From Kribbella sp. VKM Ac-2568 (GTDB lineage: Bacteria > Actinomycetota > Actinomycetes > Propionibacteriales > Kribbellaceae), in assembly GCF_004345365.1 (NCBI RefSeq), contig NZ_SLVF01000013.1, positions 186,001 to 250,000 of the forward strand: a stretch of 64,000 bases of DNA, written 5' to 3'. The notes beneath the pieces were generated by a model. It saw only the letters and a program-made list of their open reading frames with translations. It was not told the DNA's origin and did not search any database. Below, one piece after another: positions 33,683-41,888 of this stretch (its first letter is position 1; each line of letters opens with the position of its first letter). The translations under genes and the position numbers were made by a program.

Positions 33683-34771
33683 TCAGTGCTCCGCCTCCTT
33701 CCGCTCAGCGGCGGCGGCACGGAAGTCGCTGACCGGGCGGTAGCGGTCGTAGAGCGTGGTCAGGACGCTGAAGAGGAGGACGAAGAAGAGCGTGTCGACC
33801 AGCGACATGTGGTCCTCCCGGCGCGACGTCAGCACATCGGTGACCACGACCAGCACGACGTTCGTCCCGAAGACCACCCCGAACGACATCAGGACGGAGT
33901 CCCACGAATAGCCGCGCTTTGCCGACCACAGACCGATCGCCGAGTTGATGACGACGAAGAACGCGATCGCCAGGAACAGTTGGAAGGGCCTCGCCTCGAC
34001 CCCGGGCAGGACGTTCCCGAAGATCACGCTGATCAGCCCGATCAGGAACGTCTTCTCCAGCGCCGTCCCGTCGAAGACCTTGCGATGTGCGGCCTGGTAC
34101 GCCGCCCGCTCGTGGGCCTCGTCGATCTCGACCGGCAGCGGGTCCGCGCGGAACCGCCAGGACCAGTCAGCAGGTCGCAGTCGCGGACGGACGACGAAGT
34201 ACAGCATCGCGGCGAGGACGAGCACGGCGAGCACGAGCACCGGGAGGAACCAGGAGACGTCTCGGATCGTGTCGGTCAGGTCGAGCTGGGCGATGTGGAT
34301 CCAGTACTCCTGCGGCAGCTTGACGAAGATCCAGATGGCACCGGCGACGACCACCCAGAACTTGAGCCCGTACCGCGCGGGATTCCACCGGGTCCGGATT
34401 CCTTCGTAGGCGATGAAGAAGTACTCGAAGGTGTTCGGGAACACCAGCAGCAGCCACCGCAGACCGGTGAGCTCGAAGGCGACCACGCCGATCTGGCGGT
34501 AGAAGAACAGGAAGCGATTCACCTGGACCGCTGCGTGGTTGGTCCAGTTCCGCAGGCTGGCCAGATAGGCCACGGACAGGTAGAAGACGTCCATCGCCTT
34601 GTCGTAGCTCTGGTAGAACGGCGGGTCGTAGCCGAAGGTCTGGAAGATCGTCTGGTCGACACCGTCGAGCAGCAGACAGCCGATGATCGCCGGCAACGGG
34701 AACAGCGGGATCAGCAACGGCAGCGCGAACCGCGCCAGCACCACAGTCCAGAAGACCACCTCGACACTCAT
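33683..34771 (-). CDS. Polytopic membrane protein of unknown function
   Basis: 362 residues with roughly eight hydrophobic segments. Conserved-looking aromatic and charged patches occur between helices: DQTIFQTFGYDPPFYQSYDKAMD and FYRQIGVVAFELTGLRWLLLVFPNTFEYFFIAYE in part, and WNPARYGLKFW. The C-terminal helix ends with DRYRPVSDFRAAAAERKEAEH. ATG 34771 is next to the phospholipase D stop (1 bp), indicating cotranscription. I do not recognise the family. Confidence 0.8.
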   Translation of the reverse strand: MSVEVVFWTVVLARFALPLLIPLFPLPAIIGCLLLDGVDQTIFQTFGYDPPFYQSYDKAMDVFYLSVAYLASLRNWTNHAAVQVNRFLFFYRQIGVVAFELTGLRWLLLVFPNTFEYFFIAYEGIRTRWNPARYGLKFWVVVAGAIWIFVKLPQEYWIHIAQLDLTDTIRDVSWFLPVLVLAVLVLAAMLYFVVRPRLRPADWSWRFRADPLPVEIDEAHERAAYQAAHRKVFDGTALEKTFLIGLISVIFGNVLPGVEARPFQLFLAIAFFVVINSAIGLWSAKRGYSWDSVLMSFGVVFGTNVVLVVVTDVLTSRREDHMSLVDTLFFVLLFSVLTTLYDRYRPVSDFRAAAAERKEAEH

Positions 34772-34772
34772 C

Positions 34773-36368
34773 TCAGAACTCCCTTCGGCGACGCATCCGG
34801 CGCGGTCTGCCGTCCGGGTCGTAGATCAGCCGGTAGAGCGGTTGCGCCCAGAGCGCCTGCAGCCGGGTCAGGTGTCCCGGCTCGTGCGGGCGGATGTGCC
34901 CGGGTGGCCGTAGACCCTTCCGTCCACCGGCGCACCACGCATCGAGGCTCGCCGCGGTCAACCGCCAGAGTTCGAAGCCGGCGTCCAGATCGAGCCCGGC
35001 CAGATCCTCGCGCGGCAGGCCGAGGTGCTCGGACCACACCTCCAGCCGCAGGTCCCGAGCCAGTCGACGGGTGCCGTCGGCAACCGAGTGCCGGTCGTCG
35101 GGAGTAGTGTCCAGCACCGCGCAGGTGAGCTCGCTGTCAGAGGTCCAGGAGCGGCGGTTGAAATTGTCAGAGCCGCAGGTGAACCAGATGTCGTCGACGA
35201 TGCAGATCTTGGAGTGCACGTAGATGGGCGCCCCGGCTTTGTTCTCCAGGTCGTAGATCCCGACCCGCCCCGGCGCGGTACGCCGCAGCATCCGCACCGC
35301 CCGCAACTGACCGAAATGCGCCGGCGGCCCGCTCAGCGCACCGTCGTTGGCAGGGTAGCGCGGCACGACGATGATCACCCGGAGCTCGGGAGAACGCTCC
35401 AGGGCATCCGCGATGTCCTGGGCGATCAGCTCGGACCACAGGTACTGGTCCTCCAGATAGATCAGCTTGCGCGCGTTGCCGAAGGCCTTGCCATAAGCAC
35501 GGGCGATGCTCCGCTCCCCCAGCGGCGCGAACGGATAGCCGGGGTGCTTGTAGGCATAGGTTCGCAGTACCTGTACTGCGTGCGGCCCGGTCTTGGGCGG
35601 ATCGGGGAACTCCTCGGTCAGTGACTTCGGATGGCGCGGCATCCGGGCCAGCCGCTGCACGATCATCCGGTACGGCGTCCGCCGATCGAGCGGGTGCCCG
35701 TCGTCCCACCGTTCGACGAAGGTGCGGAACAGGTCGCCGACCACCGGTCCCCGCAACTCCAGCGCCGCATCGTGCCACGGTGTCTGGTCGCCGTACCGGC
35801 GGTCCATCGGCGCCTGCTGCGGATCCCCGCGGTGCTCGCGATCGTCACGCCGCTGGTGCGACAGGTCGATACCGCCGACGAACGCCACGTCGAGTTCCCG
35901 TCGGCCCTTGTGCCGGATGACGAACAGCTTCTGGTGGTGCGAGGCCATCCGCCGGACGCGTTGGTCGAGCAGGACCTCGGCGCCGGCCCGGTTGAGCTTC
36001 GTCCCCAGCCGCTGGTTCTCCCGGGCGCTGAACTTCAGGTGGTCCGAGTGCGATCTCCAGAGCAACCCCCTGACCTCGATCCCCGACCTGGCCAGATCGG
36101 CCAGCACAGTGCCGACCGAGGGGCCCTCGGGCAGCAACTTCTCGTCGGAGTCGCCACGCCAGTCGGTGAAGTAGACGTGGTCTCCGGGCCGGAGCGCACA
36201 GAGTTCTTCGTACAGCCGGCGGAAGTAGGTCGCGCCGTGGATCAGCGGCCGGACCAGGTTGCCCTCGACCCAGGAGCCGTCCACGTCCCCCATCCGGTCG
36301 ATATCCGTGCCGGGGTTGCCGCGCTCCTCCGGACTGAGGAACCACTGCCCGGCGCTCTGGTCGATCAT
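34773..36368 (-). CDS. Phospholipase D-like protein (two HKD motifs)
   Basis: 531 residues. The first HKD-like motif is in SHHQKLFVIRHKGRRELDVAFVGG near 142 (H-x-K with downstream acidic residues) and the second is VHSKICIVDDIWFTCGSDNFNRRSW near 382, with its H, K and D. Such enzymes hydrolyse phosphatidyl-type phosphodiesters or transfer phosphatidyl groups. ATG 36368 has CGGAGG 7 nt upstream. No signal peptide is evident, so the location may be cytosolic or membrane-peripheral. It heads a PLD, unknown membrane protein, YihY operon, suggesting envelope lipid work. Motif site 6 lies 47 bp upstream. Confidence 0.92.
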   Translation of the reverse strand: MIDQSAGQWFLSPEERGNPGTDIDRMGDVDGSWVEGNLVRPLIHGATYFRRLYEELCALRPGDHVYFTDWRGDSDEKLLPEGPSVGTVLADLARSGIEVRGLLWRSHSDHLKFSARENQRLGTKLNRAGAEVLLDQRVRRMASHHQKLFVIRHKGRRELDVAFVGGIDLSHQRRDDREHRGDPQQAPMDRRYGDQTPWHDAALELRGPVVGDLFRTFVERWDDGHPLDRRTPYRMIVQRLARMPRHPKSLTEEFPDPPKTGPHAVQVLRTYAYKHPGYPFAPLGERSIARAYGKAFGNARKLIYLEDQYLWSELIAQDIADALERSPELRVIIVVPRYPANDGALSGPPAHFGQLRAVRMLRRTAPGRVGIYDLENKAGAPIYVHSKICIVDDIWFTCGSDNFNRRSWTSDSELTCAVLDTTPDDRHSVADGTRRLARDLRLEVWSEHLGLPREDLAGLDLDAGFELWRLTAASLDAWCAGGRKGLRPPGHIRPHEPGHLTRLQALWAQPLYRLIYDPDGRPRRMRRRREF

Positions 36369-36414
36369 CGTCACGCCTCCGGGTCGAGTGTTGCTTCCTG
36401 GCCGCTGTGGTTGC

Positions 36415-36431
36415 TCATCCGCTATGGGTGA
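36415..36431. promoter_or_regulatory. Regulon motif site 6
   Basis: TCATCCGCTATGGGTGA, both halves conform. It is 47 bp upstream of the PLD operon and 35 bp upstream of the small plus-strand frame at 36466. Confidence 0.78.
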
Positions 36432-36465
36432 GCCTTGGTCGGACCCACGGTGATACACGTGACAG

Positions 36466-36660
36466 ATGGAGCCAGCGCAGTACGAGCCAGATCCTTTGTT
36501 CGTGCCCACCGGACTGCTCGATCGGGCCACGACCTTCCAGCAGGGCCACGCGCTGGTCGCCGGCAAGGTCATGCCGCACGCCGGCTACGTGCGCTTCGAC
36601 ACCCGGACCGCCGAAGAGGGTGGTGCGGACGTGCCCGCCTCCTGGGCGGCCTTCCGCTAG
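36466..36660 (+). CDS. Small hypothetical protein
   Basis: 64 residues (MEPAQYEPDPLFVPTGLLDRA...). It has no recognised domain and no clear ribosome site, but it is positioned divergently from the PLD operon behind motif site 6, and its composition resembles a real small soluble protein rather than a shadow. It ends just before the phosphodiesterase stop on the other strand. Weakly supported. Confidence 0.4.
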   Translation: MEPAQYEPDPLFVPTGLLDRATTFQQGHALVAGKVMPHAGYVRFDTRTAEEGGADVPASWAAFR

Positions 36661-36685
36661 TGCGGCAACCCGCTCGGCCGGCATC

Positions 36686-38713
36686 TCAGACCTCGGCTGC
36701 GTCGCGGGTGATCCCGCTGCGCTGTCCGAGCTGCTCGAGGTAGCCGACCAGCACACGGTGGAGCTCGTCCGCGCCGCGGATCGGCTTGTCGGGGATTACC
36801 AGATCGGACGGGGCGAGGAGCAGTCCCCGTCCCTGCCACCCGCCGAGTCCGCCATGGCTGCCGACCAGACCTTCGAACGCCGAGACCTCCCCGCTGTCCG
36901 GGTCGACAGAGCTGTTCACGTAGAGATCAGGTGCCTCCGGCATCGACGCCGCCCTCAGCAGGTCCGCCCGAACCAGCGGCCCGAACGGCGCCAGCGGGTC
37001 TTCGCCGGTCACCTTCCCGTCGGAGAGCTGGTTCACGCCGTCCGGCCCGACGGCCAAGGGGCCGTACTCCGAACTCAGCACCGCGATGAAGCTGATCCCC
37101 TCGTGGTTCACCAGTCCGGGGATCAGAGGAGGCCAGCGATCGGTGATGTCCTCCATCGTCAACCGGCGTTCCGATGCGGCGTACACCAGGCCGAGGTTGC
37201 CCGAACCGAGCACGACCAGCTCCGAGCCGGCCGTCACCTCCGGTGGCGCGGAGTGGCGCTGCACGCGCTGCGCGGCGCCGTTGGCCATCCGTCCGGTGTT
37301 GGTGTCAGCTCCGGACAGATCGGCCAGCAGACCGTTGACACGCCCCCAGCCCTCGACGGACTGCTCGACCGCTTCGACCCGGGCTGTGGTCAGCTGCGAG
37401 CAGACAGCGGCGAGGTCGACGCCGTACTTGTCGGCGAAGATCGCTCCCTGGGACTGGCCGTGGTCGGACAGGACGACCAGCCGGTACCGCCGGGGTGCTG
37501 CCGCGGCGACAGCCTCCAGACAGGCGAGTACGTGATCGAGCCGGTCCAGGGCGGCCAACGACTCGGGCCGAAGGGCGCCGGCGTGGTGAGCCACCTCGTC
37601 GTAGTCGACGTAGTCCACGTAGACGACCCGGGTGCCGCGGATCATCTCCTCCGCGACCAGAGCCGTGTTGAGGTCGCGCAGTACGACATTCGTGACAGCG
37701 CGCATGCCGGCGAAGAGCCAACCGCGGTGCTGGCGTGGTTGAACGTCGCGACGACGTTGACGGCGTGCCTCGAACCGCTCCCGGCCGATCTCCGCGAGCG
37801 CGCCGAAGAAGCTGCCTGCGAAACCGTCGGGCCTGGCCAGGTACCAGGCGACGCGGCGCCGGGTGTCTGCCGTGCCACGGGCCAGCTGCATCTTGCTCAT
37901 CGTCAGCATTGCTCGTTCGGCGTCACCGCTGAAGAGGTTCGAGATGCTGACCCCGCCGTCGGCCAGCAGACCGCGGCCGTCGGAGGCGCGGCGTTCGATC
38001 TCGGTGGCATCGGCGGCCCGGTTGGCCACCAGCACCCGCCCCAGCTGCCGGTCGTACCATCTGAACGCCGGTACTCCGTCGATGCGGCCGTGCAGAATCC
38101 CCAGCTGGCTGGCCGGTGTGGTCGGCGGGAGCACCGGGGTCCACTCGACCAGGCGATACCCGTCGTTGCGGATCCAGCGACCCACGGTGGGCAGCGTGGC
38201 GGCGAGAAGCTGCCACTGCATGACCGGGAAGGGCACTCCGTCCAGTTGGACGAAGATGACACCGGGAGCCTCCGGATCCTTGACCTCCTGGCGTCGCCGC
38301 CGGGTCCGGCGTACCAGCGCAGCGGTGAACGCCTCAGGCGTGCCCGAGGTGCACAACCACGCCACGACCGTCGCCGCGGCCGCCGCGATCCAGGCGGCCG
38401 CCAGCACCACCCAGAACGAGTCGGCTTCAACCCCTGGGATCAGGGTGAGAGTCAGAGCGAGAATCACTGCCTGTCCGAGCACCGCGAGCAGGAGCACCGC
38501 GAGCCAGCCCACTGCCGCACTGGCGACGACCAGCAGTGGACGCACCAGAGCACCGACCACCAGCGTCGCCGCCGCCGCGAGGAGCAACTGCGGGAACGAA
38601 CTGAACTTGAGGCCGGGGAGCACGGCCGCGGCGAAGGCGAGAGCCAGGACCGATGTGATCCAGGTGGCGAGGATCCGGCCGAGATCACCGAGGCGGGCCG
38701 CGGGCACGGACAT
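36686..38713 (-). CDS. Holin-like membrane domain fused to phosphodiesterase domain
   Basis: 675 residues in two parts. Residues 1-130 hold four membrane helices resembling the mycobacterial four-TM phage-holin-like superfamily (LRILATWITSVLALAFAAAVLPG-type start). The rest is a type I phosphodiesterase/nucleotide pyrophosphatase-like (alkaline phosphatase superfamily) domain, with GVIFVQLDGVPFPVM as the first metal site, LPPTTPASQLGILHG near the nucleophile region (a Thr-rich loop), VVYVDYVDYDEVAHHAG and LSDHGQSQG as further metal ligands. It follows a DUF7144 gene by 13 bp. Substrate unknown. Confidence 0.85.
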   Translation of the reverse strand: MSVPAARLGDLGRILATWITSVLALAFAAAVLPGLKFSSFPQLLLAAAATLVVGALVRPLLVVASAAVGWLAVLLLAVLGQAVILALTLTLIPGVEADSFWVVLAAAWIAAAAATVVAWLCTSGTPEAFTAALVRRTRRRRQEVKDPEAPGVIFVQLDGVPFPVMQWQLLAATLPTVGRWIRNDGYRLVEWTPVLPPTTPASQLGILHGRIDGVPAFRWYDRQLGRVLVANRAADATEIERRASDGRGLLADGGVSISNLFSGDAERAMLTMSKMQLARGTADTRRRVAWYLARPDGFAGSFFGALAEIGRERFEARRQRRRDVQPRQHRGWLFAGMRAVTNVVLRDLNTALVAEEMIRGTRVVYVDYVDYDEVAHHAGALRPESLAALDRLDHVLACLEAVAAAAPRRYRLVVLSDHGQSQGAIFADKYGVDLAAVCSQLTTARVEAVEQSVEGWGRVNGLLADLSGADTNTGRMANGAAQRVQRHSAPPEVTAGSELVVLGSGNLGLVYAASERRLTMEDITDRWPPLIPGLVNHEGISFIAVLSSEYGPLAVGPDGVNQLSDGKVTGEDPLAPFGPLVRADLLRAASMPEAPDLYVNSSVDPDSGEVSAFEGLVGSHGGLGGWQGRGLLLAPSDLVIPDKPIRGADELHRVLVGYLEQLGQRSGITRDAAEV

Positions 38714-38726
38714 GGTGACCCCGCCG

Positions 38727-39137
38727 TCAGGTGCGGAGCGCGCGCGGACGTGTCAGGGCCCAGATCACCCAGACGTCGAGAGCGATCAGGAGCAGGGACC
38801 AGAACGGCGCATAGGGAATGAAGAAGAAGTTGTCGATGGCACTGAGCACCGTCAGGAACACGGCGATCACGCCCGCCCAGACAGCCCGGGAGAACAGACC
38901 GATGCCCACCACGATCATGCCCAGGCCCAGGACCAGGTGCAGCCAGCCCCAGGCGGTGATGTCCAGATGGAACGCGTAACCCCTGACGGGCACGAAGAAC
39001 TCGTCGTTGATGATCCCGGCGAGGCCGGCGATCACCTGGAACAGGCCGATCATCAACATCATCGCGGCGGCGAACGCGACACCGGTCATGGCCCAGCCCG
39101 ATTCGGCCTGCGGCTCGATGCCGTGGTTTTGGGTCAT
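38727..39137 (-). CDS. DUF7144 family membrane protein, copy 1
   Basis: 136 residues, four membrane helices. The family core ITAWGWLHLVLGLGMIVVGIGLF and the ending IPYAPFWSLLLIALDVWVIWAL recur in the two paralogues at 41221 and 44488. A charged N-terminus (TQNHGIEPQAE) precedes helix 1. ATG 39137 is preferred; GTG 39149 with AGGAGGG close by is an alternative. It precedes the phosphodiesterase gene in one operon. Motif site 7 lies about 80 bp upstream. Function unknown. Confidence 0.87.
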   Translation of the reverse strand: MTQNHGIEPQAESGWAMTGVAFAAAMMLMIGLFQVIAGLAGIINDEFFVPVRGYAFHLDITAWGWLHLVLGLGMIVVGIGLFSRAVWAGVIAVFLTVLSAIDNFFFIPYAPFWSLLLIALDVWVIWALTRPRALRT

Positions 39138-39218
39138 CTGTGAGCCCACCCCTCCTGCTCGGCCCTCGACGAACGTCGGGTGCCCATCGACCCTAGGACC
39201 GCGGTTGCCAGGCCCGCG

Positions 39219-39235
39219 TCACCCTTGGCGGACGA
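39219..39235. promoter_or_regulatory. Regulon motif site 7
   Basis: TCACCCTTGGCGGACGA, identical to site 11, which also serves a DUF7144 gene. It lies about 80 bp upstream of the DUF7144-phosphodiesterase operon. Confidence 0.75.
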
Positions 39236-39751
39236 CTAGTGCGACAAGAGTGCCTTCAGTGCGACGATCAGGAGACCCAGCACGAGATAGACGAGGCCGG
39301 AGACGGCCATGCCCCACCGGGTGGCCCCCGCCTTGGCCGCGACGTACAGGGCCCAGGCCAGTTGGGATCCCACCGCCACCGCGAGCGCCAGCCACGCGGC
39401 TCCCGCGTCCGACAGACCGAGAAGCGCGCCGACACCCGCCGCGGCGGCGGGTGGTACTGCGGCCTGCACGATCGGCCATTCCCGCCTCGCAGAGGCGCGG
39501 TACTTGCTCAGGGACAGCAACTCGGCCGACCGCTCGCCGACCATCGCCGCGTAGACGTGGGCGAGCCAGAACACCACGCCGGTCGCGAGCAGCAGGACGA
39601 TCAACTGGCCTACGGGTGCCGGCTCATGGCCCGGGCTGGTGCCGGCGACGACCGATGCGGCCAGCAGCGATCCGTAGATCGCCCCGGCGTAGTCGGACGG
39701 CTGCCTTCCCTGGTCCGACTTCGGCGCGCGAGCACTCGACCCGTCTTCCAT
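39236..39751 (-). CDS. Hypothetical four-helix membrane protein
   Basis: 171 residues. After a charged leader there are about five hydrophobic segments; GQLIVLLLATGVVFWLAHVYAAMVGERSAE is the most conserved-looking part. ATG 39751 has GAGGAGG 6 nt upstream. Its stop abuts motif site 7. Motif site 8 lies 101 bp upstream. Family not recognised. Confidence 0.78.
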   Translation of the reverse strand: MEDGSSARAPKSDQGRQPSDYAGAIYGSLLAASVVAGTSPGHEPAPVGQLIVLLLATGVVFWLAHVYAAMVGERSAELLSLSKYRASARREWPIVQAAVPPAAAAGVGALLGLSDAGAAWLALAVAVGSQLAWALYVAAKAGATRWGMAVSGLVYLVLGLLIVALKALLSH

Positions 39752-39851
39752 CCGGCCTCCTCACGGCGCCGCTGTCTGTCGTCGCCGTGGTGGCGGACAT
39801 GTCGATGACACGGGATCACCGGCAGCCTCCCGCAGCCGTCCGCCGAACGCC

Positions 39852-39868
39852 TCACCCCAACCGGATGA
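39852..39868. promoter_or_regulatory. Regulon motif site 8
   Basis: TCACCCCAACCGGATGA, both halves conform. It lies between 39236 (-), 101 bp away, and the AI-2E transporter (+), 132 bp away. Confidence 0.75.
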
Positions 39869-39999
39869 CCCGGGGCAGCGGCGCCGAACCGCTCTCGAGG
39901 AGACAGCCACCGCCAGGATCATCCGGGGCGGGTGATGCTGCCGGTCGCGATGTGAGCGATCTTCGAAGCCCGGGACCGGTCGGGAAAGGGGTTTCGAGA

Positions 40000-41193
40000 A
40001 TGACTGCAGGCTCCTTGGAACCACCTGACGGTCAGCTGCCGGCGGCGACGTCGGCGCCGGCTCCGGCGCCGACGGGTGACTCCTGGGCGCTTCCCCGGGG
40101 AGTCGTCGTTCTCATCGGGGCGGGAGGTGCCGTCCTGGCGGTCATGGGTATCCGAACTTTCTCCGACATCATCGGCCCCGTCTTTCTCGCGCTGGTCCTG
40201 ACGATCGCCGTCAGTCCACTGCGCCGCCTGCTGGTCCGACGAGGCGTTCGAACCTGGCTCGCCGCGCTGATCGCGCTGGTGACCGTGAACGTCTTCCTCC
40301 TCGGCATGGCAGCCGCCGTGGCCTACTCGGTCGCCAAACTGGCCACCCTGCTGCCGACGTACCAGGACAAGTTCGCCGAGCTGGTCGATGACGCGCGCGG
40401 TTGGCTGGCGGACCACGGGGTGGGAGAGCAGCAACTCCAGGCGGCCTTGGAGAAGCTCGATCTGGGCAAGTTCTTCGACCTGCTCCAGAGCCTGCTCTCC
40501 GGACTCGTGGGGACGCTGTCCGATCTCAGCTTCGTCGTCATAGTGCTGTTCTTCATGGCCCTGGACGCCACCCAGTTCCCGGACCGTCTCCGCGAAGCCG
40601 GGCGAGACAGACCGGACATCATCAACGCCCTGTCCGGCTTCGCCCGGGGAACCACGCGCTACCTGATCGTCTGCACCGTCTTCGGGTTCGTCGTGGCCGC
40701 GATCGACGTCGGGGTCCTCTACCTGCTGGACATCCCGCTCCCCTGGCTGTGGGGCCTGCTCGCCTTCATCACCAACTACATCCCGAACGTCGGATTCTTC
40801 ATCGGCGTCGTTCCGCCCGCGCTGCTGGGGCTGCTCGACCAGGGGGTGGCGACGATGCTGTGGGTGATCGCTGCCTACTGCGTCATCAATTTCATCATCC
40901 AGTCGATCATCCAGCCGAAGGTCGTCGGCGATGCGGTCGGTCTGTCCACCACGCTCAGCTTCCTGTCCCTGATCGTCTGGGCCTGGATCCTCGGCCCGGT
41001 GGGCGCCGTACTCGCCATCCCGGCGTCACTGCTGGTGAAGTCGGTGCTCATCGATGCCGACCCGTCCACCCGCTGGCTCGGCGGGCTCATCTCGGGTGGC
41101 CAACTCCCGGAGCCTGCCGAAGACACCGACCCCGCGGAGACCTCGGCGGATCTTCCACCGGTGGAGAACACCGGTGAGCGCGTCGTCGGCTAG
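40000..41193 (+). CDS. AI-2E family transporter
   Basis: 397 residues. After a disordered Pro/Ala leader, eight membrane helices follow the PerM/AI-2E family pattern: FLALVLTIAVSPLRRLLVRRGVRTWLAALIALVTVN, then the soluble amphipathic region, FMALDATQFP and the re-entrant segment with ITNYIPNVGFFIGVVPPALLGLLDQG and IIQPKVVGDAVGLSTTLSFLSLIVWAWILGPVGAVLAIP (all in segments). ATG 40000 has AAAGGGG about 8 nt upstream. Exported compound unknown. Confidence 0.9.
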   Translation: MTAGSLEPPDGQLPAATSAPAPAPTGDSWALPRGVVVLIGAGGAVLAVMGIRTFSDIIGPVFLALVLTIAVSPLRRLLVRRGVRTWLAALIALVTVNVFLLGMAAAVAYSVAKLATLLPTYQDKFAELVDDARGWLADHGVGEQQLQAALEKLDLGKFFDLLQSLLSGLVGTLSDLSFVVIVLFFMALDATQFPDRLREAGRDRPDIINALSGFARGTTRYLIVCTVFGFVVAAIDVGVLYLLDIPLPWLWGLLAFITNYIPNVGFFIGVVPPALLGLLDQGVATMLWVIAAYCVINFIIQSIIQPKVVGDAVGLSTTLSFLSLIVWAWILGPVGAVLAIPASLLVKSVLIDADPSTRWLGGLISGGQLPEPAEDTDPAETSADLPPVENTGERVVG

Positions 41194-41220
41194 CCGCCGA
41201 GCTCGCAATCCGGGCTGAGG

Positions 41221-41694
41221 TCACCAGCCGGCGTTCGACGAACGCACCTCGCGGCCGTGGACTGTCAGGGCCCAGATCACCAGGATGTCGATCGCGATCA
41301 CGATCGTCGACCAGATCGGGTACGCCGCGAGGAAGGCCACGTTCACCAGGATGCTCAGGACGGCCAGAACGACGCCGGCGATGCGGCCCCACAGTTGCCC
41401 GGCGAGGAGACCGATCGCGGCAGCGCAGACCAGCACGCCGAAGATCACGTGGGTCCAGCCCCAGGCGTTGTAGTCCAGATGAATGGTGAGGCCGTTGTTC
41501 CCCACCTGGTAGTAGTCGTCGTCGAACAGGGCGACCAACCCCTGGAAGATGTGCAGGCCGCCGACGACGATCATCATGATTCCGGCGAAGACGATCCAGC
41601 CGACCCACCCGGTGGGCTCCGGATCCGACCGCCCGGTCGCAGCCTGGGGTGGCAGGTGTCGCGCGGCCGGCGAACCATCGCTTGTGTCCGACAT
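41221..41694 (-). CDS. DUF7144 family membrane protein, copy 2
   Basis: 157 residues with four membrane helices: GWIVFAGIMMIVVGGLHIFQGLVALFDDD, LDYNAWGWTHVIFGVLVCAAAIGLL and the closing IWSTIVIAIDILVIWALTVHG (segments). It is the closest to the generic DUF7144 form of the three copies. ATG 41694 has GAGGAG 8 nt upstream. Motif site 9 lies 59 bp upstream. It is divergent from the cation antiporter. Function unknown. Confidence 0.88.
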   Translation of the reverse strand: MSDTSDGSPAARHLPPQAATGRSDPEPTGWVGWIVFAGIMMIVVGGLHIFQGLVALFDDDYYQVGNNGLTIHLDYNAWGWTHVIFGVLVCAAAIGLLAGQLWGRIAGVVLAVLSILVNVAFLAAYPIWSTIVIAIDILVIWALTVHGREVRSSNAGW

Positions 41695-41752
41695 GATGAT
41701 CTCCTCAGCGAGTTGCTGGGTTCAGGATCACTGGTTTCGCCGGCGACAATCC

Positions 41753-41769
41753 TCACCCCGACCGGATGA
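41753..41769. promoter_or_regulatory. Regulon motif site 9
   Basis: TCACCCCGACCGGATGA, both halves conform. It sits between DUF7144 copy 2 (-), 59 bp away, and the antiporter (+), 120 bp away. Confidence 0.78.
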
Positions 41770-41888
41770 GGCGACCAGGAACCCCGGGCAATAGGTTGAA
41801 CGGACGGACGCCGCGGGAGGTGAGTCATGGTCCCGGTTCAACGGCCGGCCGCGCGCCGGTTCGAACATCTCGAAACGGAGGCGGGGCG

